Positions 21,400-32,658 of a DNA stretch of 64,000 nucleotides are shown here, piece after piece. The DNA lies in contig LR746271.1 of the NCBI GenBank assembly GCA_902729315.2, positions 1,712,501 through 1,776,500 of the forward strand. Reading direction: 5' to 3'. A program made the position numbers and the translations under genes. The notes below the pieces were generated by a model. It saw only the letters and a list, made by a program, of their open reading frames with translations, was not told where the DNA came from and did not search any database. Source of the stretch: Spirodela intermedia. Its lineage: Eukaryota; Streptophyta; Magnoliopsida; Alismatales; Araceae. Each line of letters starts with the position of its first letter. The stretch's first letter is position 1.

Positions 21400-22330
21400 G
21401 GCATGATGACTCCTGCATCTTCTTTTCACATCGTCCCAGTGACCGTGCCTTCCGTCTCCATGGCTGTTCCCACCGGCCTCGTCATTCCCATCAAGTTCAC
21501 CAGCGACAATCATCCGATATGGAGAAACTCAATCATGCCTATCTTGAATGACTACGATCTCATGAAATTTATGGATCAAGATCTACCACCTGCAATGCTG
21601 AATGATCAACCCAATCCCAAGTACCAACTCTGGTGGTGATATGATCAACAAGTTCTCGACTTCATCTCCTCTTCTATTGTCGAATCTGTCCTCTCCAATT
21701 TAGGGTACTAAACCATTGCAAAAGCCCTCTGGGATGCCATCGCGAAGACATACTCTTCCAGCAGTCACTCCTGCACTATGAAACTCCAACGGCACCTCCA
21801 CAATACCTACAAAGGCAACACCTCAGTTGAAGATTATATCAAGAATTTTCGAAAACTCACCGAGGATCTGGCCACTATAAGAAAACTTGTTGATGAAGAA
21901 TCTCAGATCTGCATTTTCCTCAAAGGACTTGGCCCTCAAAGAAAAATTTGACCTCGTCATTCAAGTCAATTTAGATCACCTCAACTTTGAAGATATCATT
22001 TCTCAACTTCACACATGAAGTCACATTAGTATATCACAAACAAATGTCCCAAACCTCTACACCTGGATCAGTCAACATAGCTCCACAAGCCCATCTCTCT
22101 CAAGTGACTAATAGTTCGAACAATTCCAAATCTAATTCTCAAACCACTATCTATCAACAACCTCATTGGCATGAGAAGAAAGGTTCCAACAATTATAGAG
22201 GCAAAAGAGGTCACAACAATAATAATTGACAACCCTCTTGCCAATTATGTTCCCAATTTGGTCACCGAGCTCGAGAGTGTAAGGAAAGGTTTAATGTCTC
22301 CTTTTATGATCATCCATTATTCTACCCTCC
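21400..22330 (+). pseudogene. copia A gag with CCHC zinc knuckle
   Basis: Readable pieces are IPIKFTSDNHPIWRNSI, YQLWW, LWDAIAKTYSSSS, MKLQRHLHNTYKGN and SVEDYIKNFRKLTED, typical of copia gag. The zinc knuckle CQLCSQFGHRAREC lies at 22239-22280. In-frame stops follow YQLWW (near 21638) and occur at several later places. Confidence 0.88.
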
Positions 22331-22459
22331 ACCAAATCCGGTACCTCAATTACCTCAATTATCTCAAGTACATCACTTCCCATCTACCACCCCTCAACCA
22401 CAAGCCTACTTGGCCATGACTACACCTTTTCCTCTAGCCACACCAAATTGATATCCTAA

Positions 22460-23660
22460 TAGTGCTGCCACCCACCATATCGCCACTGACTCAGCTCTCA
22501 TTCAATATCCCACTACCTATCAAGGCTCGGATCAAATCCAAATCGACAATGGCATCGGTATGGCTATTTCATCTATCAGTTCATCATTCATTAAAACTCA
22601 ATAGTTTTCCTCTTAAATTACAAAATATTCTTCATGTTCCTCACATAAAAAAAAAATACTTTCATTTAAGCAATTAACTACTGATAATAACATTTTTCTT
22701 GAGCTTCATGCTTACTATCTTGTGAAGAACGAGGAAACTCATCAAATCCTCCTTGGGGGAACCATTGAGGATGGTCTCTATCTCCCCCAGCCTTACACTC
22801 TGACCTCAAGCTTTCTTAGGAGCAAGGATCTCTCTCTTCCCACTTGGCCCCATTGCTTGACGCATCCACACTTTAGAATTCTCAAAACTATTTTTGATAA
22901 ATTTGGGCTTCCCTCTTTTCATTTACATGAACATCATGTTTGTAATGCTTGTAATATTCTAAATCACATAAACTCTCGTTTAAAACTCACTAATCATCGT
23001 GCCACTAAACCAGTCGAGTTAATTCATTATAATTTTAGAGGCCCCTCCCTGATTACTTCATTTTTCAATTTTAATTATTATGTTATATTTGTTGATGATT
23101 TTAGTAAGTTCACTTGGTTATATCCTCTTAAAACAAAAAATGAAGTTTTCCAAACATTTGTAGATTTTCCAAAAAAAATATTTTGTTTTCTTTCAAAATC
23201 ATTTATTTTCAATCTGACTAGAGTGGTGAGTTTCAGCTCTTACCAAGTATTTTAAGGACCATGGCATTCATCATTAGATCTCATGTCCCCATACTCCACA
23301 TCAAAATGGTATGGCTGAAAGGAAACATAGGCATCTCATAGAAACTGCCCTTAGCCTCCTTAATCAAGCCTCTCTACTCATACAATATTGGGATGAAGTT
23401 GTTTGTACAACCTTATACCTCATTAATCATATGCCCACCCCACTTGACTATGATTTCCTTAAATCTTTTAGGTGCCTCTATTACCCTTATATTAGACCCT
23501 ATTCCCAAACTAAATTAGATAACCGATCTGAACCCTGTCTTTTTCTCAGCTATGGCATCAATCACCTAGGCTACCGATTTAAATCCCTCATTACTAGAAA
23601 ATTTCACATTTCCAAGCATGTAATTTTCTATGAAACTATTTTTCCCCACTCCACAAAACC
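22460..23660 (+). pseudogene. copia A protease remnant and integrase
   Basis: A degraded protease region (ATHHIATDSALIQYP) is followed by the GAG-pre-integrase zinc region (HEHHVCNACN) and integrase core (KPVELIHYNFRGP, YYVIFVDDFSKFTWLYPLK, HQNGMAERKHRHLIETALSLL). The first catalytic Asp position, normally in a 'DVWGP' block, reads NFRGP, and the TDGGGEF region is scrambled, so integrase is dead. Confidence 0.87.
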
Positions 23661-24089
23661 TTATAATTCTACTCCCTTGACACCTACTCCACTTCCTACC
23701 CCCTCCACTCAAAAAGGCATTTTAAGGGCATGTCCAGTTTACACTCCAACCCCTATCATCCCACCTCAGCCATCTTCATCCTCATCACTAGATTCAGCAG
23801 CTCCTCCTCAGTCCTCATGAATTCACACCATCACCTACTTCTAATTCAGCTCCTACTCATCCGACCTTAGTTATTTTTGCTAGTACCCCTAGCTAGTATA
23901 GATAGCACTCCTCACCAGCAATCCACCCAATCTCATTCCACACCTTCAAACCCTCCTGCCAAATTCCAAAGGATTAGATCTATTTATCGGAACACTACAA
24001 CCATTCCTCTTCCTAATGCTTATCTACCAAACATCATATTCCTAGTTATTTTTTCACAACCCTGTCCATAACTGAACCTCTTAATTTTT

Positions 24090-24654
24090 CCATAGCATGG
24101 AAGAAACTTGAATGGAGACAAACCATGCAATTAGAATTTAATGTCTTAGTTAAGAATAATACTTGCTCTCTAATTCTCCAAGAACCCAATCTTCATGTTA
24201 TTGGGTGAAAATGGGTCTATAAAATTAAATAGAAACCTAATGGTACCATTGATAAGTGCAAAGCTCATCTAGTAGCCAAAGGTTTCTCCCAACAGGAAGG
24301 TTTTGATTACTTTGACACCTTCTCACTAATAATTAAGATCACCACTATTCGGATCCTTCTCTCTCGTGGTTAGTCTAAAATGGAATATCCATTAAATGGA
24401 TATTTCTAATACATTTCTTCATGATGATCTCAAAGAAATCGTTAATATGGAGCAACCACAAGGTTTTGTTGACTCTCGATGCCCTGATTACATTTACAAA
24501 TTACATAAATCACTATATGGATTAAAGCAAGCTCCAAGAGCTTGGTTTTCAAAATTATTTCATTTCTCACTCTCAATTAGTTTCTCTAGATCCAAAACCT
24601 ACACCTCTTTATTTTATTTTTCTAAAACCATTGAAATTCTTTTCATTTTGGTTT
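24090..24654 (+). pseudogene. copia A reverse transcriptase, N-terminal part
   Basis: Pieces include [61 protein letters not shown] and YGLKQAPRAWFSKL. The frame breaks at the insertion, just where the YVDD catalytic box is expected. Confidence 0.88.
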
Positions 24655-26353
24655 ATATTTGTGTTAAAGTGTGAAAAGTGATTTTCAATTGATTAACATG
24701 ATTTTTTAGCTAATTTATGTGATTTTCTATGAATTTATATGATTTTTATAGTCTTATTTTTGAGATAAATAAAGAAAAAGAAATTAAAAAACAATATAGC
24801 AAAATGGAGGAGACTCGCCAACCAACCAACCACGACAACCAGCCAACCAAGCCTGCAAGCGAGTCAAAAGTGTAGTCAAGGGGAGCCGTGAGCAGGGGTT
24901 CGAGCAGCTAGGACTGATGGGTGCACGTGTGCACCACTCCCCTTCCACGTCACTAGTGGCTAGTCAGTTGTGGGGCAAGGAATGGTTGTACACGCAAGAG
25001 AAAAGGATTCATTACTTTTAAATGTGATATTAATATATATTTACCCAAAACTTTACTGCACAAGTAATGTGGGACTAAATCTGACTTCCCTTGAAAGGGT
25101 TCAATGATTTTAATGTCTAAACTACCCCTTATTTATAACAAAGATATATCATGATGACATCACTTGATAAAAGCATTAGAGTACTTATTTCAATCTCTCT
25201 CATATAGGCGAACAATTGACACGGGTTCAAATCTTTCTAGAGTCAAAACTTATTTTTTTATCTAATTATCATGACTTTCTTGTAGATCATCAGTGAAGGA
25301 TTAAGCTGTAAGAATCGCTGGATCATTGGTGAAAATCTCGTCAACGTGATTCGCGGAGTATTGTTACTACAATTGCTGAACAATTCATGATAAAAAGATC
25401 ACAAATCCATCAATTAAATCATCTTTAATTGATTGACGAACAAGCCATTGTCAAGAAGAGGACAATTCATTGAGAGACAAGTTGTCACCTCCTGAAAGTA
25501 TACCGGATGCAATGAAGAGTCTCCTCTTGTTGTGTTGACCTAAGGATGAAGCTCCCTAAAGCTCCTTGACATGTGCCCCACCTGCATCCAGCTCCTCTCC
25601 GTTAGGTGACAACCACTAAAGAGTCACAAAGTCGCTATTTTTACGCTCTACCAGGTGATAGTCACTAGAGATGATTCAACAACCCATTTCATTGATCTCT
25701 AGACTTCGCAAAGAGATCTAGAGATTGCCTATGTCATCTTTGTCTAAGGAGAGCCTTCGAAGTCGTGGACATTGCACGATGATCCTCCCGAATGCTCAGG
25801 ATTCCAGTGCATCGCCGATGCATCACTACCACAACATTGGAACTCTATTTTTATACTTTCAACTTAATTTCTACTTCATTTAGTGATAATTTATGTGATT
25901 TAAAATTTCCAAACTATACTTCATTCAATTACGATTCTTTTGGTTTTTATAGATCTTAATCTGATCAATTAAATCATTTGTAATCGCTTACGTAAGAATC
26001 GTCGAGTAGAACTTTATTTATGTTCTATTTGCGTTCATTGGGTGCTGATGTCATCCTAACATCCATACCCTTATTTCCCTTTTTCGTGAATTTTAAATAT
26101 ATTTCATTTTCATTTCTTAGCATGAAATTCATAAAAACTTATATTCATTAAAGAAAATTTTGAAAGATTACTCGATATTATACTACATTCATATGATTGA
26201 TTTGAAAAATTATCACTATTTTTGAAAATTTTATTGAATTATAATTGATATATTTGTTCAGAAATACTTCTAAATATCCAAAAATTAGTATTTTTTAGTT
26301 TTATAAATTTTAAAATTTACGTGATATTTACTATACAACGATAAGTCACGTCA
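24655..26353 (+). repeat. LTR-like insertion in copia A (family S, copy 1)
   Basis: About 1.7 kb, homologous to the solo LTRs at 32659-34185 and 37412-39019. It includes the shared 'cttccacgtcactagtggc' block, 'taatgtgggactaaa', the tRNA-like 'gggttcaaatctttctag' and the 3' end 'tatacaacgataagtcacgtca'. Its 5' end lacks roughly the first 90 bp of the family and no target duplication is visible. Copia RT resumes immediately afterwards at 26354. Confidence 0.8.
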
Positions 26354-27205
26354 ATGACTTACTCTTAATTGGTCCAAATCAAGCTTTTATTAACTCTATT
26401 ATCAAGCTACTTTACAATAATTTTAGTATTTGAAATCTAGGCAAGGCTAAATTCTTTCTTGGTGTTGAATTTGTACTGAATTTTGATGATTTTGTCTTAT
26501 CTCAATCTTGATATCTTGCAACTTTATTACATTGGGCCCAACTGGATCCTTGTAAGCCACTATTCATTATGTGGCCCACTTCTACTAACAAAATTGACAG
26601 GGACTCTACTTCCCAAGATCCGACAATGTATCAAAGCCTCTTAAGAGCATTTCAATATCTAATCATTACAAGACCAGATATCTACTTTGCCGTCAACAAA
26701 GCATGTCGAAGATGCACTCTCCTATGACTACAGATTGGGCCAACCTTCTTCAACCCAATTTGCCTATAGCGATGCTGATTGGGCTGGATCATGGGAGGAC
26801 CATCGGCCTATAGGAAGATACCTAATTTATCTCAAACACAACCTCATTTCCTAGGTATTGAAGAAGCAATCAATGGTCACCCACTCCAACACTGAAGCTG
26901 AATACAAAGCCATTGCCAACACTGCTGCCGAAATCATTTGGATCTAGTAACTACTCCGAGAGCTTCGCATCTACCTTCATGGAACACCTATCCTTTTTTG
27001 TGACAACAGCGGAGTGACCTACCTTACTACTAATCCTCTGTTTCACGCACGAAATTGACTTTCATTTTGTGCATGAGCAGGTTACCTACAAGCTTCTTTG
27101 AGTTTTATTCATGCAAAGCTCCCATCAACCTGTTGACATCTTGATGAAGCCCTTACTCAAATCCTGATTCCATTGGCTACGAAACAAGCTTAATGTAGTT
27201 CCTAC
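26354..27205 (+). pseudogene. copia A reverse transcriptase C-terminal part and RNase H
   Basis: After the insertion the RT reads DLLLIGPNQ, LGKAKFFLGVEF and YLIITRPDI. RNase H pieces include VTHSNTEAEYKAIAN, AAEIIWI, LFCDNSGVTYL and NPLFHARN. Stops and a small deletion after FHARN are present. Confidence 0.87.
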
Positions 27206-27210
27206 ACTTA

Positions 27211-27223
27211 GCTTGCGGGAGGA
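27211..27223 (+). promoter_or_regulatory. Polypurine tract of copia A
   Basis: 'gcttgcgggagga' lies immediately upstream of the 3' LTR, where plus-strand priming is expected. Confidence 0.7.
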
Positions 27224-27523
27224 TGTTAAAGAAGATGCAACCAACCAGAGGTTGTTCTTGAATCGTCGACCAATCACAGCACACATAACTCCGGAGGACA
27301 CTGTTGATGGAAATGTACCATCCCAAGACTAAATATAGTAATAGAGCTAAAGATATAAAAGCCTACCCATTGGACAATCGTCACACTTACACGTCACCTT
27401 GACACATAACTCCTACAGCTCAATTCGAGTCTATAAATATAACCCAACTCCTATCCAATAAGGTTAATGGGTTTCCTTTTCTCTCTCTTCCCATTTCACT
27501 TTCTTTTTCAATCTCACACTTAT
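27224..27523 (+). repeat. 3' LTR of copia A, truncated
   Basis: It starts TGTTAAAGAAGATG and follows the LTR to 'tttcaatctcacact', then departs from the family near 27520 at the junction with element B. It retains the 'gaccaatcacagcacacataactccgga' region missing from the 5' LTR. Confidence 0.85.
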
Positions 27524-27556
27524 TCGATAGGAGAAGAAAGTGAAATGGGAAGAGAG
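27483..27556. repeat. 23-bp perfect inverted repeat at the copia A / copia B junction
   Basis: Arms 27483-27505 and 27534-27556 are exact reverse complements (core 'cccatttcactttctt'), with a 28-nt loop. Both arms are LTR sequence. The right arm is directly followed by gag sequence of element B in reverse, so the structure marks a rejoining of two opposed LTR elements. Confidence 0.9.
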
Positions 27557-28874
27557 GTAATTGAGGTAATTGAGGTACCAAATTAGGTGGAGGGTAGAAT
27601 GATGGATGACCATGAAAGGAGAGATTAAACATTTCCTTACACTCTCGAGCTAGGTGACCAAATTGGGAACATAATTGGCAACGGGATTGTCAATTATTAT
27701 TGTTGCAGCCTCTTTTACCTCTATAATTGTTTGAACCTTTATTCCCCTATCAATTGCATTGTTGAGAGGTAGTGGTTTGGGAATTGGATTTGGAATTGTT
27801 TGAATTACTAGGCACTTGAGAGAGGAACTTGTGGAGTTATGTTGACCGATTTAGGTGTAGAGGTTTGGGACATTTGTTTATGATATACTAATGTGGCTTC
27901 ATGTTTGTGGAGTTGGGAAATAATATCTTCAAACCTTAGGCGATCCAAATTGACTTGAATGGCAAAGTCAAATTGTGAATATTGGGGGCCAAGTCCTTGG
28001 AGGAAAGTGCAAATATGAGATTCTTCATCAACAGATTTTCCTACTGTGGCCAGATCCTCGACGAGTTTTTAAAAATTCTTGATATAATCTTCAACTGAGG
28101 TGTCGCCTTTGTAGGTATTATTGAGGCACTGTTGGAGTTCCATAGTGCGGGAGGAACTGCTGGAAGAATATGTCTTTGCGATGGCATCCTAGAGGGCTTT
28201 TGCAGTGGTCTACTACACTAAATTAGAGAGGACAGATTCGGTAATAGAAGAGGAGATGAAGCTGAGAACTCGTTGATCATACTGCCACCAGAGTTGGTAC
28301 TCGAGATTGGGTTTATCATTCAGTGTCACAAGTGGTAGATCTTGATCCACAAATTTCATGAGATTGTAGCCATTCAGGGTAGGCATGATTAAGGTTCTCC
28401 ATACCGAATGATTGTCGCCGGTGAGCTTGATGATAATGGCGAGGCCGGTGGGAATAGGCATGGAGACCAAAGGCATGGTTGCTGAGACAATGTGACAAGA
28501 AGAAGATACGGGAGTCGTCATGCTGTGCCTATAGGCTTTGATACCATGAAAGCTCGTAAAAATCTTAGAGAGAAGGTGTGAGAATAGAGAAGAAAGTGAA
28601 ACGGGAAGAGAGAGAAAAGAGAACCCGTTAACCTTATTCGATAGGGGTTAGGTTACATTTATAGGCGCGAGCCGTTCGAGTTATAAGTGTCAAGGTGACG
28701 TGTAAGTGTGCCGATTGTCCAACATGTAAGCTTTTCCATCTTTAGCTCTATTACTATATTTAGGCGCGGGGGGGGGGGGGTACGTGTCCGCCGACAGTGT
28801 CCTCCAGAGTTACGTGTGCTGTGATTGGTCGACGGTTCAAGGATGGCTTCTAGTTGGCTGCATCTTCTTTAACA
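27557..28874 (-). mobile_element. Ty1/copia element B (5' LTR and gag only), reverse orientation
   Basis: Minus-strand sequence matches the 5' part of copia A: LTR 28874-28547, primer-binding site 28546-28534 (tggtatcaaagc-like), and gag from 28521 to about 27557. The gag start is better preserved than in A: an open 102-codon frame (28521-28213) includes SMPIPTGLAIIIKLTG, DNHSVWRTLIMP and YQLWWQYDQRVLSF. Beyond the zinc-knuckle region (near 27650) the element stops at the junction palindrome. Its LTR outer end (TG on the minus strand, 28874) abuts the NLR5 N-terminal half. Confidence 0.9.
28547..28874 (-). repeat. 5' LTR of copia B
   Basis: It runs from TGTTAAAGAAGATG (minus strand, 28874) to GAGCTTTCA (28547). 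It includes a long G homopolymer near 28767-28780 on the plus strand and a 'cctataaatg' TATA-like box. Confidence 0.88.
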
Positions 28875-29802
28875 CTGAACAAACTGCTCCGATATCCTCC
28901 TAGTTCGGGAACGCTTTCTTGGAGAGGAGCTTTCAGCTCTCCTCCATGGTTAGAAATCGCAGCTCGTAGGAAGGGGTACATGTATCCGCAGATCTGGCAA
29001 TGTCGACAGACCGGTTGGTGATCAGTTCCAGGCTTCCGTTCTCGACGTCTGGGAAATGGAGGATTCTCGAAACCTTCTTGTCCCACACGTCATCCATGAC
29101 GACCAAGTATTTTTCCGCATGGAAGGTCTGGTAAAGCATCGCCTCACACTCGGTCCTCGTCGTTTGCTCGAGTTCCTTTACTATGAGACCCGTGACCTGC
29201 CGAAGAATGTCCGCAAGCAGAACCTCAACGGAATACTGCTGGGAGATAACGATCCACACCGGGAGACCGCCCATTACCACAGTGCATACCACCGACCGCT
29301 TTTTCCTGCCCTCATCCAACAGATGTCCCAGGATTCTGTTCTTCTCCTCGTCCATGCCCCACCAGCTCAGCATCTGGGCCACTGAGAACGACCCGCTTTA
29401 CTTCCCGCACTGTCTCCACCAGATGTCGCGGATTTTGGTTCTTAAGGCCTCGATCTTGTTACCGAATTGGAGTACGATGAAGTCAGTGGGGGATGGAAGG
29501 CGGCAACACAGAGTGGTCCGGATGAAGCCCTTTCTCCATCGTCATCGCTGCTCGGCATCGAGGACGAAGGACTCGACGAGGTCCTCCGCCCGATAAGCGA
29601 TTTCCCTCACATCCCTCACCCAGTTCTTCACCCTTTCGTCCCCCTTGCTCTTGGCATAGGCTTCCTTCAGGAAGCACTCCATCGCCCGGAGCTAGTCCTT
29701 GATCCACTCCACCTGATCTCTCACTGTGTACAGGGATTTGGCTTCTTCGATGAGGAGGTCGCCGACCCGTTGCACGGCGTAGCCGAGAACAGCGTCCCCC
29801 AT
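28875..29802 (-). pseudogene. NLR5, N-terminal (CC-NB-ARC) half
   Basis: The start MGDAVLGYAVQRVG (from 29802) leads into the coiled coil, with a TAG stop in 'WIKD*LRAMEC' (near 29694) and further breaks. NB-ARC pieces include LVVMDDVWDKKVS and VENGSLELITNRS. The P-loop is deleted: 'VVMGGL' joins directly to 'PVWIVISQQYS', removing the Walker A Lys-Thr and about 20 residues. The sequence ends at 'KAFPN*EDIGAVCS', where copia B begins. With 20070-21101 this is one gene broken by retrotransposons and a deletion. Confidence 0.88.
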
Positions 29803-30510
29803 CCCTCTCCTCCCACTCCTGTGGTCGATCAGTACCGAGGGCTGAAGTACGGAATAATGCTACTTTCTCCTTTTTTCCATTAGGAATAAACCTACGTTCT
29901 GCTTTTTTCTTACTAGGAATAACGCTACTTTCTGCACGCGGATTTTTTATATTTTTATATTATTTACGATAATAAATGAGATAATTTCTTTCAAATTGGA
30001 CAGTATCTCGTTCGCCCATCCGTCGTGATTTGATGGTCGGAGATGCGACTGCAGTCAAGTCCTTAAAGTTAAATAGTTGACTTTATGCAAAATTCAATAT
30101 CTTAAACAGTCGCCGCACCGTTCAAGTGGCGCGGTCCGTCCCTATCTGGCCAGGCCCCCCTGTTGGCGGATTTAAAGAGGCGAGGTTGGGCACAGTCCTT
30201 CCCGTAAAAGTCAAAGGTTGACCTTCGAGTTTCTATCTTTAGCTGCCGACTTCCGAGTTCAAACATCGAGTTGTTACCGAATTTTCATCTTAAGAAGAAG
30301 AAGAAGGCGTGGACAACAGAACAGGGTTGACGTCCACGATGGCGGTGCCACCGTTCTAGATGTTTTAGCAGGATCGCAGGTCGACGAAGTTGTAGACGGT
30401 GGCTCCAGGTTCCCCGGTCAACTCCTACAAGCTCCTCCCACTGTCTTCCTTTCCCGCCTTGGTCACCGATTCCTCGGAATTCTTCGCATCGTCGGAGGTA
30501 AAGCAGTAAG
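29803..30510. other. Intergenic DNA upstream of NLR5, no gene seen
   Basis: Beyond the first few bases after the start ('ccctctcc'), the conserved NLR 5' flank with its 'attggtcaaca' box is not evident. A frame of about 98 codons (30218-30514) is not recognised. Confidence 0.5.
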
Positions 30511-30550
30511 TTAGATAGATAGAGAGAGAGATACATAGAGAGAGCGAGCG

Positions 30551-30609
<59 letters not shown>
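30511..30609. repeat. Long (GA)n microsatellite
   Basis: Nearly 100 bp of GA repeat with a few GC interruptions (gcgagcgagcg) near its start. Translations of it as Ser-Leu runs are artefacts. Confidence 0.95.
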
Positions 30610-30613
<4 letters not shown>

Positions 30614-31198
30614 TTGTTTCCTGAGCACACTTTCTTTTCCCTTTTTTCTATTTGAAGCTGGGGCCCAACCTGGTTGAAGTTTCAGTTTCCTTCAACAGAA
30701 GACTACCTTCTTTTCCATATGCTCTTCTATTTTCTCACTCTATGATATTTCTTCCTCTAATAAAAAGAAAAGATGTATCCAAAGGGATGGCTGTCAATAG
30801 CGAAGACACCGTGAAGCCTGGGATGGGCTTGGGACATTTTTTACAAGACTAGGGCCCAGCCTGACCCCAGATGCTCCGGGCCAGATAACATTTCTCAAGC
30901 GCAGAACCCAACCCACCGAGAAACAGCAAGCCACACTGGAGATGGGGAGGGAGGCGGGCTCCAGTGGAGTGCCATGTGTGGTGGAGAGGTGCCTCAGGGG
31001 ACTGAAAGGAGGCTGCAGATGGGAGAGGCCTCAAACCACTACTGACTTTTGAGGTTTTCGGGCCACTGGAAAGTCTGAACCCTGCCCAGTTGGATCGGAT
31101 CCTTTGACCCAAGCCCAGAAAAAAAAATCAGGTTGGGCTTGGACATTTGGGCTCAGCCCAGGCCGATGTTCCAGGCAAGACTCCAGTCAGGTACAACC

Positions 31199-31440
31199 AA
31201 TGAAAACAGATTAGCCTGGAATATGGCTTGAGCTGATTGAATAGTTGGGCCAACTCCAACTGTGCAATCGCCCAATGAAAACAGATTAGCCTGGAATATG
31301 GCTTGAGCTGATTGAATAGTTGGGCCAACTCCAACTGTGCAATCGCCCAATGAAAACAGATTAGCCTGGAATATGGCTTGAGCTGATTGAATAGTTGGGC
31401 CAACTCCAACTGTGCAATCGCCCAATGAAAACAGATTAGC
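31199..31440. repeat. 75-bp tandem repeat, three perfect units plus a partial unit
   Basis: Units start at 31199, 31274 and 31349 and a 17-bp partial unit at 31424. The three full units appear identical. Because 75 is divisible by 3, the minus strand reads as a 25-residue periodic frame (LICFHWAIAQLELAQ...). No coding role is supported. The perfect identity suggests recent amplification. Confidence 0.95.
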
Positions 31441-32658
31441 ATACATGTCTAACTGGACAGTTAAGGTACCCAAATTAGATCAATGATTAGATGATAATAT
31501 GGGTGTGATGAAGACAAACCTCTCATCTGTCGATAACATTACCTAAGCATCCAAATCTGATTTTCATGAAAATATGGACTAACAGAGTAACAAACAAAGC
31601 TTATGTAAATACCAACTAGTTTCTAGAGCTCAAACTACACCTTTCTCAGCATCAATAAAGTTGATGCGGTACCTCTAAAGATATCTGTTTGTTGTAAGTG
31701 AATAGTTTAGAAGCTTCTATAGTAAACACTATGATAGAAATGGGTTGAACAGTATAAATGACCCCTTATATGAATAAGAGGGGGGTATTGTGGTAAAAGT
31801 GACATGAAAGAGGGAGAGTGAGAAATTCTCTTGAACTAATTCCCACCCATTATATTGTTTTATTTGTCTTCTTGAATCCAAGAGGGGAGAAGGGGATCAT
31901 ATCAGTTGATGTTAGTGTCATGTCCTAGAAGCATGGGACAAAGAATTACATAAAACCGCTTAAAGGCATCTAAGGCAAATGTAGAACATATCAAGAAAGA
32001 ACAACAGTGTATAAGGGAGAAACTAAATCGGTGGATCTGTTACAAAATTCTTTCCAACAGATGGATGAAAAGTTTGACAAATGCAAGAATTGTATTAGTG
32101 AAAAGCTCTTAACATCAGAAAGGAGAGATCCAACAAAAAGTATGGCCTCTTAATTGATCATAAATTCTTTGAAGAATGAGTTAATCCACGACTAGAGATA
32201 CAAACCTTCAGGCTAACTCCAAATCACATTTTAGATTAAAGTTGACAAACAAGGAAAGAGATCACATAATTTTTAAAGGAGCAATCCTAAAAGATAGCTC
32301 TGATGTGCAGAATGATATTTTTAGATTAATAAAGTACAAAAGGAAGAATGAATGGAGGTAATTAGCTTACACTTGGGTGATATAGTATTCCATGGTACAT
32401 ATGGACGAAAGATCAATATCTATTTAATAATTGAGAAAAAAAATTGTGTTCAACTTGAGAGGCCTGTTGGAACTTCTAAATTGAGAAACATGTATCAATG
32501 GTTTCTTGATATTAAGTAAGAATGATCAGTATCTACTTATCGAGAAGAAATGGAAAGCTTCTTTATTGTATAATAAAATTAGTGGGCTTGCTAGAAATTA
32601 TGGATGCCCTATTGGAAGTAGAAGAGCACTTAGGCACCTTATATGAAGTATGACATAT
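31441..32658. other. AT-rich DNA, possibly the 5' part of a decayed retroelement
   Basis: No gene can be supported. A weak 'atcatatcag' resembling a tRNA-Met primer site (near 31897) precedes a purine-rich stretch, which could be the leader and gag of the gypsy remnant at 34320-34690. I cannot establish this. Confidence 0.25.

Larger units (their letters stand above)
21102..27523 (+). mobile_element. Ty1/copia retrotransposon A (decayed, nested insertion)
   Basis: The order is 5' LTR, primer-binding site, gag with zinc knuckle, protease remnant, integrase, reverse transcriptase, RNase H, polypurine tract and 3' LTR, which is the copia (integrase before RT) order. Many stops and frameshifts show it is dead. 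RT is split by an LTR-like insertion (about 24655-26353). The 3' LTR is cut off near 27523 at a rearrangement junction. It lies inside NLR5 and ends its LRR half exactly at the LTR 5' TG. Confidence 0.92.

Noticed and set aside
30425-30628. Ser-Leu-rich frames over GA/CT tracts
   Set aside because: Direct translations of simple repeats.
31128-31473. CRISPR-like array at the 75-bp repeats
   Set aside because: Units are contiguous with no spacers, and this is plant nuclear DNA. It is a minisatellite.
31441-32658. 5' LTR and gag of a gypsy element continuing to 34320
   Set aside because: The primer-site resemblance is weak and no gag motif could be read, so it is left unassigned.
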